Assembly: GCF_049306965.1 (NCBI RefSeq)
Contig: NC_133194.1
Span: forward strand, 4,400,001-4,464,000
DNA from: Danio rerio
Taxonomy: Eukaryota; Chordata; Actinopteri; Cypriniformes; Danionidae
Reading direction: 5' to 3'
DNA: 64,000 nt
Shown here: piece after piece, positions 52,376 through 63,413 of the stretch
Position numbering within the stretch: position 1 is the stretch's first letter
Layout: the number at the start of each line of letters is the position of its first letter
Notes under the pieces: generated by a model
Told to the model about the DNA's origin: nothing
The model's input: only the letters and a program-made list of their open reading frames with translations
Database searches by the model: none
Program-made: the position numbers and the translations under genes

Positions 52376-53226
52376 GTAAGAGACAGAAATATTAGAAAGA
52401 CTGTACTGAACAGTTTATTGATTGAGGTGTTGTTGGTTCTTCAGGTTTTCTGTCAGTTGAACAGAAGCAGGTTTAATCGTGTCAAATACTCAATTACTTT
52501 AGTTTCTTACTCCACTAAAACGCTGTCAGATTTGTACTAACAGTATGTTTACTTGATAAATTGTAAAGCCAAATTTTGTGCTTTTGTCATTTTGTCATGT
52601 GAAATTAAGACTAAAGAATCAGGAAGTAAAAGATCTGCAAACTGAACACAGACCTGCTGCACTGCTGATGAAATCTAGTGTAGTATTATTTAAACTCTTC
52701 AGTAACAGTAAAGATTAAGAACTTAATCTAATAGTCACTCTTTGGGTGACAAAAATGTATATTAATACACACTTAATATAAATTTTATATGTGTATTTTT
52801 ATTTTAGTTGTACTGTGAACTATCTTGAATCTTAACAGCAGGTTATAGTTCAGATTGTTCTCTGAGTCTTTACTGTGTTTGAAAGGAGTAGTTGTGTTCG
52901 CCGCTAATACTCTTAATATTGATGTTGTTAAGCACAATATTCTAACACTTTCCTCTTTTATTTCTGTAATTATGACAAACTTTTATATGAAATAAACAGT
53001 TGACATATTAAATGTAATTATTGATATATTAGATGTGAGATTTTAATTAGCTTTTTATTTATTATAATTGAAGATTTTTATGTGAATAAAAAATATTTTT
53101 TCAGTATAGGCTATTAGATTTTTTTGTCTTTGCATTGTAATTTATTATTATAATTTTTTTTTAAATACAGGTGAATAATATTAATCCTATGGCCCTCAGT
53201 GAAAAGGACTGAAGAGGTGAAGAACA

Positions 53227-56200
53227 ATGGCAGAATCTTCACCAACATCAACAAAAGGAAAAGAAACCTGGAGAGGAAGTCAAGATGTTTTACCTCCATG
53301 TAAGTCAATTATCTTGAAAAATATCCTAATGAATATTGTAATATTTAATGTACAGTTCAGGAATGAACACTCAATCACTATCATTTAGTCCTTGATTGAT
53401 CAGGGGTCGTTACAGTGGAATGAAACGTCATTTACTCTGTCATTTGTTTTACGCAACGGATGCCCTTCCAGCCACAACACAGCAAAGGGAAACACCCATA
53501 GACTCTCTCATTCACTCACAAAATTTACTAGAGCCAATTTAGTTTACTCATGTCACCTATAGTTCATGTGTTTGGACTGTGGGGGAAACCAGAGCACCTG
53601 GAGGAAACCTACAGCAACACAGTGAGAACATGCAAACTCCACACAGAAATGCCAACTGACACTTGTTTTTGCTGTAATACTGTTGTTGGCCATTGAGAGG
53701 CAGTATAGTGACAGATGCACAAGTAAACGAGTAACCTCATTATAACTAACCCCTTTTAATTTTCAATGTTACCAGTGGTGTAAAGAAACTAATTACAAAT
53801 ACTCAAATGACTGTAATGGAGTAGTTTTTCTCAGCAACTGTAATTTACTAAGCAGTTTTAAAAATGTGTACTTTTACTTTCCCTTAAGTACATTTGTTGT
53901 GCTGTATTGGTACTTTTACTCCACTACTTTCCTTCAACCTGCAGTCACTACTTTTTTTCTTTCTTATCTATGGTGATTAGAAAACATCCAACCTAAAATC
54001 AACCAAATATCAACGTCTAATGATGTCACAGCTTGATCTTGTGTTGACGTTACCACTATAACGTCTATCAGATGTTGGATTTTGATTGCCGTAGCTGATA
54101 AATTAATGTCAGTATTTTGACGTCAATATGATGTTGGTGTAAGATGTTGGGTCGACGTTGGATTTTGGTCATTTTCTAACACAACCTAAAATCAACCAAA
54201 TATCAAACATCGTTATTGAACATCAAAAAAACTTTGTCCTTAGATGCTGACTAAACTTTGAATTTTGGAAACCTGACATCACAACCTAATCGAACTTAAT
54301 ATTAGAGTCTTATGATGTTGTGTGCCTGCTGGGCAATAACTAAATGCACTACAGAATATTACGTTTAAGCACATCCACAAATTACATGGAAATGCATCAG
54401 CTTTTTACAGCGTAATACTCTACTGAAAGAGCTACTTTTTACTCATACTTTGAATAATATACACAACAGATACTTTTACTCTACTTGCACTACATTTTTA
54501 GGCAAGTAATGGTACTTTTACTGGAGTAGGATTTTTCAGTGCTCTTTCCACCACTGAATGTTACTGATCGCTCTTTACATTCAACCAGCTTCATGAAGAG
54601 CAACATGGAAGTCTAAAATAGTAAAATAAATAGTTAAAAGGGGACTCACAGGCATCCTAATCCTAAATGATCAAACTAATTAATCTAAATATATCAGAGT
54701 AGAACCTTCAGTGTGTTTCAGATGTGTCTAAACTTTAGGAGTGTGATCATTGATCATCATTTCTCTTCCAGATATGTCCTCCTCCAGTAATCCACTGTCT
54801 GAGGAGCTTCAGTGCTCAATATGTCTGGAGGTGTTCACTGATCCGGTCAGCACTCCATGTGGACACAACTTCTGCAAGAGCTGTCTGAATAAGTGCTGGA
54901 ACAACAGCCAGACCTGCAGCTGTCCATACTGTAAAGAAACATTTAGACACAGACCTGATCTCAAGATTAACACCACACTCAGAGAGATCTCAGAGCACTA
55001 TAAAGAGAAAAAGCCTGAGGAAAAGGCTGAAGTTGTGTGTGACGTCTGTGAGGACAGAAAGCTGAAAGCCCTGAAGTCGTGTCTGGTGTGTCAGAGCTCT
55101 TACTGTCAAACTCATTTAGAGCGTCATTTGAGAGTGGCAGGATTAAAGAAACACAAACTGATGGATCCTGTGAGGAATCTGGAGGACTATATATGTCAGA
55201 AACACGACAGACCTCTGGAGCTCTTCTGTAGAGATGATCAGACGTGTGTGTGTTCATTCTGTATTGAGAAAGACCATGAAAACCACAACACTGTTCCTCT
55301 AGAAGAGGAGAGTAAAGAGAAGAAGGTAAAACATACTGATAAATCTATAACTCTAAATTTTGGGTGGAAGGTCTTTCTTTTCCACTCCCCTCAGGTTGTT
55401 GAATTCTCTTCCTCTTCCTATCGGGACTGCCAAACATGTATTTTTTTAAGCATTTGAGCTATAATTTTATTGTTGTTGTGTATTGTGTTGTCAATGCAAG
55501 TAGTAATGATTTAGAATTGTTTTATACCACTGTAGTGGATTTAGTGTAAGAAAGGCTCATTACAAATAAATCTGTATTATATGTTCAGTTCAGTCTGAAA
55601 CAAATAAATTAATCTGTTGTTAATGTGTCTGTTCTCTGTCTGTAGACTGAACTGATGAAGACACAGAAAGATGTGCAGCAGATGATCCAGGACAGAATCA
55701 AGAAGATTCAAGATGTCAAACACTCAGCAGGAGTCAGAAAAGTGAGTTAACTTAAACATAATATTAATAGTAAATAACTTAGTTGTGGTCCTACAAGACA
55801 TTAAGTATATTTGTACAGCGCTTTTTACAATCAATTTATTTAAAGCAGCTTTAAAAATGGTGCACATTATTGCATTACAATCAAATTAAGTTAAAGGTAT
55901 ACTATCAAATATAAATGGTTATATACAGAAATTGTTAACCTGCAATTTTATAGCATATAGGTGATGTCTGTGTTTACATTTTTAATAAAGTGTTTTAGTG
56001 TATTAAGGTTATGTGTTGTCCTCAAAGTCCTTAATATTTGGGATCATCTCTTCGTATGTGTTGTCCTTGAGGTCCTTTAGCATCATACTTAACTCAAGGT
56101 TGTCAAAGTATAAATAACTTTTAAACCATTTTAATTTATATTTATTATTATCATTATTTAATTTATTTTTTTTGCAAATTTTACTAATATTAAAATACCT

Positions 56201-59200
56201 CCTCTTAATACTTTAGCAGAGGAAATTTTGCAGTGTGCCGTGTGTGTTTTTATCATTCATTTTGAAATATTTCCACACTGCTGAGCTTTAGATTGTGTTG
56301 CCATTGCTGATGCACTGATAAAGTTCTGTCAGTAACGTCACTGCGTATTGGTCTTTGCCATCCCTATGTTTTTACATGTAAAAGTATGGGTACATGAGCT
56401 CAATATCGGGCCTGATACCAGAATCAGTATTGGTGACCCTTCGCTAAGCCTCACCCTCCTTAGTTACTGTTACTACGCCTGTCAAGCTTTCGGGCTTAGC
56501 ACATCTATTACAGTGTGTATGCGCCAGTGTCAGACATTACCAGGAATATAATTAGGCATTTTTCACGAACAGGTGAGATTTCCAAGAAAGCCAGACAAAA
56601 AAGGACTGCAGTACAGGGGTATATTTATAACATAATAGCAAGCGATTAGAAAATAATTTAATCAAAATTGAAGCTAGATTAGCCGAGCCACCTCATACGT
56701 TGACCATTCAACAGCTTAGTTCATGCACAGCAGGAAACTTAAAAATAATCTAATAATAACAAATTGAACCTTGATTTGTCTTTATTTGTCCAAAAAGCCT
56801 AATGAGACTATTGGTGTGCAATGAAATATATCGTTACTAACCGAAAGGAAACACGCATGGGTTGTGCTTTTACATCAGTTACAGAAATAGCAGCCAGAAA
56901 GGGGAAACTGATGGATTTGTGCTGAATATTAGCATCATTGACTCATAACAATGTACAGTAGCTATAACTGTCAGTATGTTTTTACTTTATACCCTTTCTA
57001 ATTTAATTTGCAGGTGAGAGGAAAAAATAAATACATTGAAATGCAAATCAAAGTATAAATTGCAAAAGTGAACAAATAGATTTTTCCACAAAAATAAAAA
57101 AATAAAAAGATCACAAGTGCTCAGTTTGTGATCACTATTAGTATGACTACTATGGCAGGGCTTAAACAGAGCAGTGCTCATAATATCAAGCGAAAAAAAC
57201 AGAAAAAAACAGCTGGAAAACATAACCTGCTTTGTGTTTTTGTAGGAAAAACAGTTTAGATCTGTTTAGGGTAACGTAAGAGGTGTGTGAGATATTGCCG
57301 TCAATCACTGAATGTGAATATCGAAAACAAAACCAACTTATCTTCACTCCTTGAGCCCCTCACACAGCTTGATCCATGCTGGCATTTCTCCTCTTGGGTT
57401 TCAGGTGTGGGAAAAAATTTCACCACACCGTCCAAACTTTTATGATACCGGGTATCCGATTTGCACAATCCATATGCACAACGCTTTGGCTTGTTTCCCT
57501 CACTCAAAAGCTTGACAGAACCCCTGCGCGTAGCTGCGGTTGCTAAGCCACGATTGGTGGGTGGCGGATTTTGGGTGTGGCTTTGCTAAAAGTCAATTAT
57601 TAGTTTACCAAATATAAGCATATATTCATTCATTCATTCATTCATTTACTTTTTGGCTTAGTCCCTTTATTAATCTGAGGTCGCCACAGTGGAATGAACC
57701 CCCAACATATGTTTTAGGCAACGGATGTCCATCCAGCTGCAACCCATCACTGGGAAACATCCATTCACACTCATTCACATACATTATGGACAATTTAGTA
57801 TAGCCAATTCACCTACAGTAAATATCTTTGGACTGTTAGGGAAACCGGAGCACCTGGAGGAAACCAACTCCAACACGGGGAGAACATGTTAACTATACAC
57901 AAAAACGCCAGCCATTGCTCGATCCAGCGACAATCTTGCTGTTAGGCGATAGTGCTATCCACTGTGCTACCGTGGTGCCCCGTAAGCATATATTGTTGAC
58001 TTCAATCACTTTATCTGGAGTTAGTAGTTATTAGGGACAACACACACCTCGATGTCTTTATTGACCAACCAGAATCAAGCAATCCAAAAAAACATGCAAT
58101 AACTGGCAATAATTTGTCTGCAATGTAATTTAATTCATATTAAGTGCTTATTTAACAAATTCTAGAATAAGAATATTTGCATATGTGCTGTTGGTCTGAA
58201 CATTGATATCGCTGCTCAACAAAGACATCATTTGATGAATCATTCAGTGCAGACGATGCAGTTTCAGTTTAATACTACTAGGGTTTTAAGTGAATTTCAA
58301 AATCCCTTATCTGAATTATTAGTAACAGTAACAATGATTCTTATCTCAGTAAACCTTAATAATGTTCTGCCTGACCTGTTTGAGCAGATAAACTCAGAGA
58401 AGGAGAAAGCAACTCACGTGGAGATCTTCACTGATCTAATCCGTGCCATTGAGAGATGTCAGACTGAACTGCTGGAGATGATGGAGGAGCAGCAGAAAGC
58501 AGCAGAGAAACAGGAGGAAGAGCTGATTGAAGAGCTGGAGCAGGAGATCACTGAGCTGAAGATGAGAAACACTGAGCTGGAGCAGCTCTCACACACTGAA
58601 GATCACCTCCACCTCCTACAGGTCAGTCAACATCTCTCTGAGCAATGACACACCAGAACACTCCCCATGCTGAAGGCTTTCTCCTCTCTCTCTCCTGCTG
58701 TAGAGTTACTCATCCCTGCACAGAGCTGCAGACACCAGGAACTGGCCTGAGATCAGTCTGAAGACTCAGGAGAATCTGGAGACTCTGAGAAGAGCTTTAA
58801 ATACACTAAAGGACACTGTAGAGGAGAAAATCACACAAACTGGTTTGTCAATCAAATATGATTTAATATAAGTGATGAAGAATGAAGAAGCTGAAATAAG
58901 AGTATATGACAGTATTTGATCATGTATTTGTCATTATCAGTGATATTATCTCTGTATCTACAATTTTGAGGCTTCTTCAGCTGCCCTAAACACATCATAT
59001 ACATTGTCATCAGGTCAAGGCAGTTTATCAGCTGTAAAGATGATGGGTTTAACATGTGTTTAACTGGATATTGTTTAATGTTTAGGTCTTTTTTCAAGCA
59101 GTTTCACCGTGTTTACATTTTAAACTGAAATTAGCTGCTTCTACAATTTTTAAATTATTTTGCTTCAGTCATTAACTAAGAAAGAAACATTTAACTGATA

Positions 59201-60589
59201 AGAAATTAACAATTAACTGATGTTAACAACCTGAGCCTTACTGTACTGAGGTAACAAACAAACAGTTTATAAATGGCCACTGAATTTTCAATACTGTAGA
59301 TCAGATTAATGTGTAAAAATGTTCATATTTGATAATAAACATCCTATTAAGTGTTCAAGCTTAAATGTAATGAAAAAACATCTGAATATTCTTACAATAT
59401 TCTCTAAAAGGTTAAATAATAAATAAAAATATTCATAGTATTTTGAAGTGGCCACAATAATAAACATTGTGTCTGTTCATCGTCACAATATATTGAATTA
59501 TTGAATATCTGCATATGTTGAGTCATTCACTAAATTGCATCTGATGCATAAACAGAAAGCTGCCTGATTCTCTATAAATCATACATTGATCAGATGTAAA
59601 TGTGATGTTGCACATTATTTTTAAAATGTTACATTAAGTTTTGTATAATTTCACACATGAACTTACCTCAAAGATCTCCTCATGTTTTATTGTCTTGTGT
59701 GTCTGCAGAGCTGAAGTGGAAGCAGCAGTATGCAGGTACAGTGTGATGAACTACACTAGTTTACACTCAGATTCAGTTCAATTTAATACAATTCATTTTA
59801 GTTTTTTGTATAGTGCTTTACTCTATATTTTTTCAATAGGTTCATGTTATTAGATTACTGTTAAAATCAGAAAAGCTAAAAGTGTTGTTAAATGAGCGGA
59901 CAGTAGAGCTGAAAATTAAAAGTTTAAAGTTAAATTGTTAAAAAAACAACTAAAAATTCACATCTGTACTCTCACAGCTTTAACGCTAAAAACTGGATTA
60001 AATATTATAAACAATCATAATATTCACTCTGATTATTAGTAATTTATATTCTGTTTTCTCAGTGGATGTTACTCTGGATCCTGATACAGCTCATCCTAAA
60101 CTCATCCTGTCTGATGATGGAAAACAAGTGAGATGTGGAGACATCAGACAGGAACTCCCAGACACACCACAGAGATTTGATTACTGTCCCTGTGTCTTGG
60201 GAAAGGAGGGATTCTCCTCAGGGAGATTTTATTATGAGGTGCAGGTGAAGGGAAAGACTGACTGGGATTTAGGAGTGGCCAGAGAATCCATTAACAGGAA
60301 AGGAAAGATCACACTGACTCCCGGTAATGGATTCTGTACTGTGTGGTTGAGGAAGGAAAATGAATGTTTCTCTCTGTCTCTGAAAGTGAAGCCGCAGCGG
60401 GTCGGTGTGTTTGTGGATTATGAGGAGGGTTTGGTCTCCTTTTATGATGTGGAGTCCAGCTCTCATATCTACTCTTTCACTGATCAGACTTTCACTGATA
60501 AACTCTATCCATATTTCAGTCCATGTCCAAACTATGAAGGTAAAAACTCAAACCCACTGATCATCACTCCTGTTAATTACAACAAATAA
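53227..60589 (+). CDS. ftr: finTRIM gene E (RING, B-boxes, coiled coil, B30.2)
   Basis: Coding exons: 53227-53299, 54772-55325, 55646-55741, 58388-58621, 58704-58842, 59709-59735 (predicted), 60063-60589; 549 aa. N-terminus [49 protein letters not shown]-box 1 [10 protein letters not shown] as in C; the end of exon 2 ([20 protein letters not shown]) is B-like. The sixth exon is odd: the acceptor CATCAG present in B, C and D reads CTTGTG here. The next AG, TGTCTGCAG|AG at 59708, gives a 27-nt exon that keeps frame and drops three residues. The fifth donor is GTTTGT rather than GTATGT. The SPRY exon is shorter by several codons between WTVWLRK and LSLKVKPQR, and has Cys for Trp in the GFWTV motif. 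It may be functional or on the way to decay. Confidence 0.82.
53360..53663 (-). mobile_element. DANA SINE in intron 1 of finTRIM E
   Basis: Same SINE and same position as in C (GGATGCCCTTCCAGCC, GGGGGAAACCAGAGCACC). Shared by descent. Confidence 0.85.
53773..54556. mobile_element. hAT element in intron 1 of finTRIM E
   Basis: Perfect 8-bp duplication AATGTTAC at 53765-53772 and 54557-54564; ends CAGTGGTGTAAAGAAAC and CTTTCCACCACTG. Orthologous to the insertion in C at 37657-38462. Confidence 0.88.
55742..57300. other. Long intron of finTRIM E, mostly unassigned
   Basis: A retroposon-like piece (TTTGTACAGCGCTTTTTAC, AAAGCAGCTTTAAAAATGG) lies at ~55805-55890. The remainder is AT-rich with no recognised element or exon. 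Confidence 0.5.
57301..57507 (-). pseudogene. THAP-domain N-terminal fragment
   Basis: The minus-strand frame starts [20 protein letters not shown] and continues with [16 protein letters not shown]. CxxGxC-type start, SDTRY and FF.P match the N-terminus of a THAP finger, then similarity stops before the C-x2-H half. It is a different subfamily from the THAP exon at 25705. Probably part of a repeated THAP gene or P-like transposon inserted into the gene E intron. Confidence 0.6.
57624..57981 (-). mobile_element. DANA SINE, full length
   Basis: Complete minus-strand copy: tail ATTCATTCATTCATTC at ~57627, TGGCTTAGTCCCTTTATTAA, GGTCGCCACAGTGGAATGAA, GAAACCGGAGCACCTGGAGG, and the tRNA-like head near 57981 (GGGGCACCACGGTAGCACAG on the minus strand). 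Confidence 0.88.
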
Positions 60590-60769
60590 ATGTACACCAC
60601 TTTAAGTAAAATATATATATTTAAACAACAGTGGTCCTGCATGTTGTTGTTTGTTCTCCCTGCGTTCGCGTGTGTTTCCTCCGGGTGCTCCGGTTTCCCC
60701 CATGGTCCAAAGACATGCGGTACAGGCGAATTGGGTAGGCTAAATTGTCCGTAGTGTGTGAGTGTGTGA

Positions 60770-60813
<44 letters not shown>

Positions 60814-60911
60814 ATGTTTCCCAGAAATGGGTTGCGGCTGGAAGGGCATGCGTCAAAACTTGCTGGATAAGTTGGCGGTTCATTCCGCTGTGGTGACCCC
60901 GGATTAATAAA
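60585..60911 (+). terminator. finTRIM E candidate polyadenylation signals
   Basis: AATAAA at 60585-60590 overlaps the stop codon itself, and another (60906-60911) lies in the tail of the DANA SINE at 60649-60950. The CATCTGAATAAAC context found at A-D is absent, so the original 3' UTR end seems to be gone. Confidence 0.45.
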
Positions 60912-60950
60912 GGGACTAAGCCAACAAGAAAATGAATGAACGAATGAATG
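60649..60950 (+). mobile_element. DANA SINE, lacking its tRNA-like head
   Basis: GTTCTCCCTGCGTTCGCGTG, CCGGGTGCTCCGGTTTCCCC, CAAAGACATGCGGTACAGG, a (GT)n run (~60771-60812), GGTTGCGGCTGGAAGGGCAT and tail AATGAATGAACGAATG. It starts ~60 bp after the finTRIM E stop. Confidence 0.85.
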
Positions 60951-61492
60951 AGTCCTGTTATTTTAATGTGTATATTTATGTTCCTTTAAATCCACTAAAC
61001 TTAAAGGCTCCAAACCAACTATAAAATACTAATTTAGTATAAAGTACCATTTTTGACTGTTCTGAATATTTTACTTTTTTTGGAATAACATTTTTATTAT
61101 TTTTTTATATACCAACTGATTTATAGACTCAATTGAAGTACAATATTAAAATCATTCAGAATGTTGCATATTTAAAATGTTCAACCATATTGCATATATA
61201 TTTTTTTATTTCTACAGCACGTATAAATGAGCACATCAATGCATAGGATCATTTCGTGACGAGTTGTAAATGTAAGTAACCCATAAAAGTGCACCTTAAT
61301 GCAAAGTGAAAACATGCAAAACATTTATTAAAAACTGTTGAAAGCTAAAAATGTGGCCCTGTATTAATAATGTGGCGTTTCGATGGTGATAGTGTCATCA
61401 TTAAATCTCCCAGGTTTTTGGTTGGGTTGTGAATATTTAAATGTCTTATCATAATGTATAGTGAAGTTATAATTGTTGGTAACCAGTGAAAG

Positions 61493-61760
61493 TACACTGC
61501 CGGTTAAAAGTTTGGGGTCAGTAGGATAAAATAAGCTTCTCCTGCTCACCAGGGCTGCATTTATTTCATCAAAAATACAGTACAAATTGTAAAATTGTGA
61601 AATTTTATTGCACTATAAAACAACTGTTCAAAAGTAGTTTATAATTTAATTTAATCTTTTATTTCAGTGATTTTAAAGATGCATTTTTAGCTTCAGTACC
61701 CCAGTCTTCAGAGTGACATGATCTTTCAGAAATCATTCTAATATTAATTATTTGTTGTTG

Positions 61761-61802
<42 letters not shown>

Positions 61803-62026
61803 GTAGTAATAATAAAAGCAATAATGACTGGAGTAATTATTTAATCTGAAACTACATACAATAAGTAATAAATACATATTTAATAAATAAGTATTTAACA
61901 ATTTAACTTTTTTTTTATTTATTTAATAAATGCTGCCTTGATGAAGAGAATACTTTTACTTGAGTTATTAAATAACATTAATAACAATAATAAAAAACTG
62001 ACCCCAAACTTTTGACCGGTAGTGTA
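61493..62026. mobile_element. Tc1/mariner-like MITE (TA duplication)
   Basis: TA at 61493-61494 and 62025-62026; ends CACTGCCGGTTAAAAGTTTG and CAAACTTTTGACCGGTAGTG are near-perfect inverted repeats. Contains an (ATT)n run at ~61755-61798. Non-coding. Confidence 0.82.
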
Positions 62027-62141
62027 AATCTAAATAAAAGTCTATTATCTAGAATCTATTATATATAATAATATATTAGTAACCTAAAAAGTGCCCCTAA
62101 TGTCCCTTAATTTGTCTTTTTAATTATAATAGTAGTGGTAT

Positions 62142-62354
62142 TGTAGTGAACTAGCAATAACATGTCATGAGGTAGTGTGACCGCTAGAGGGGGTCCTTAG
62201 CTAATAAGAAGCCTTCCACTGAGAGTTCGACAGAGCAGTGTGTTGTTGTGCTAGCCGGATCCACATCAGGTATTTGGGTGCAGCATCTGTTAAATAAACA
62301 GCCTCAAATTACATCCACCTGCCTCCATATTCTACTGCTTCATAGAATATTACA
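62142..62354. mobile_element. Solo LTR (LTR-retroelement fossil)
   Basis: A 213-bp unit starting TGTAGTG and ending ATTACA (TGTA...TACA terminal inversion), flanked by a perfect 5-bp duplication GGTAT at 62137-62141 and 62355-62359. An AATAAA lies inside. There is no internal region beside it, so it is a solo LTR left by recombination. Family not assigned. The intact target duplication suggests moderate age. Confidence 0.75.
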
Positions 62355-63007
62355 GGTATAAAGTCATTCAGGGATTTTACAATCCGATGGAGGAGTACAA
62401 ACTGATCACTAGGTGTCACTCTAGGCCTATAGTTTCAAAAGTATTCCATTAATTAATTGTATGAGAAAAATAGGAGTGAAAATGTAAAAAACGAATTCTG
62501 TACGCCATGTAGTTTAGTCATTTTAAAGTTCTAATTTAGTTTTTCACACTGTGTATTTGAGTATAATGGAAAAAAAGTTATAACATAGGTAACCACAAAT
62601 AAGCCACACTTTTACTAAAATACATTACTACTATAAACCACCAAGTGATGTAGCCTAATCAACACATGAACTGAGTGACAAGTCATCAGGCTACAATGTT
62701 TAGGTCTGATGCTTCTACAGAGATGAAGGATGATACTTAAGTTGAGAATTTAGACAAAATTAAACCAAAGACCCAGGAGTACAGCTTTAATAGGACCCGG
62801 AGTCTCTCCTGGGACAAGCAAAGCACAATTTTCATACTTCCATAAACAGGGTCAAGTGCATTAAAGGGAAGAGTCATGAGAATTTTGAACCAATGTCTAC
62901 AGATCAAAGTTTATACATGGGTTTTAAAAAGATGACTTTTAGGCTGTTTTCCTCATTATATCTTTTAATATAAAGCAGAAGTACAGGCTAAGTGTTATAA
63001 ATAATGT

Positions 63008-63413
63008 CCCTGCTAAAAAATCCAGCTTAAACCAGCCTAGGCTGGTTGGCTGGTTTTAGCTGGTCGACCAGGCTGGTTTTAGAGGGGTTTTGGCCACTTC
63101 CAGGCTGGTTTCCAGCCATTTCCAGCCTGGTCTTAGCTGGTCAGGCTGGAAAATGACCAGCTAAATCCAGCTAAAACCAGCTTGACCAGCCTGGTTTAAG
63201 CTGGATATAGCTGGTTTTGGCTGGGCTCCCAGCCGCATGGCTGGTCAAGCTGGTTTTAGCTGGTCATCTCATAGCCTAACCAGCTAAGACCAGGCTGGAA
63301 ATTGCTGGAAACCAGCCTGGAGGTGGTCAAAACCCCTCTAAAACCAGCCTGGTTGACCAGCTAAAACCAGCCAACCAGCCTAGGCTGGTTTAAGCTGGAT
63401 TTTTCAGCAGGGG
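63008..63413. mobile_element. CCAGC-rich foldback element (~400-bp palindrome)
   Basis: The left half starts CCCTGCTAAAAAATCCAGC, and the right half ends GCTGGATTTTTCAGCAGGG. The two halves are imperfect reverse complements, built largely from CCAGC/GCTGG words (AACCAGCCTAGGCTGG on both sides). The centre is near 63215. No coding capacity. Confidence 0.85.

Larger units (their letters stand above)
51055..55080 (+). repeat. Segmental duplication, copy 2 (5' half of finTRIM E)
   Basis: Collinear with 34990-38990 at gene C, including SINE, promoter, exon 1, DANA, hAT and the first part of the RING exon. Both copies keep the same order and orientation. Confidence 0.8.

Noticed and set aside
60577-60849. 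Minus-strand ORF with a His-Thr repeat
   Set aside because: It reads the (GT)n run and DANA SINE in reverse.
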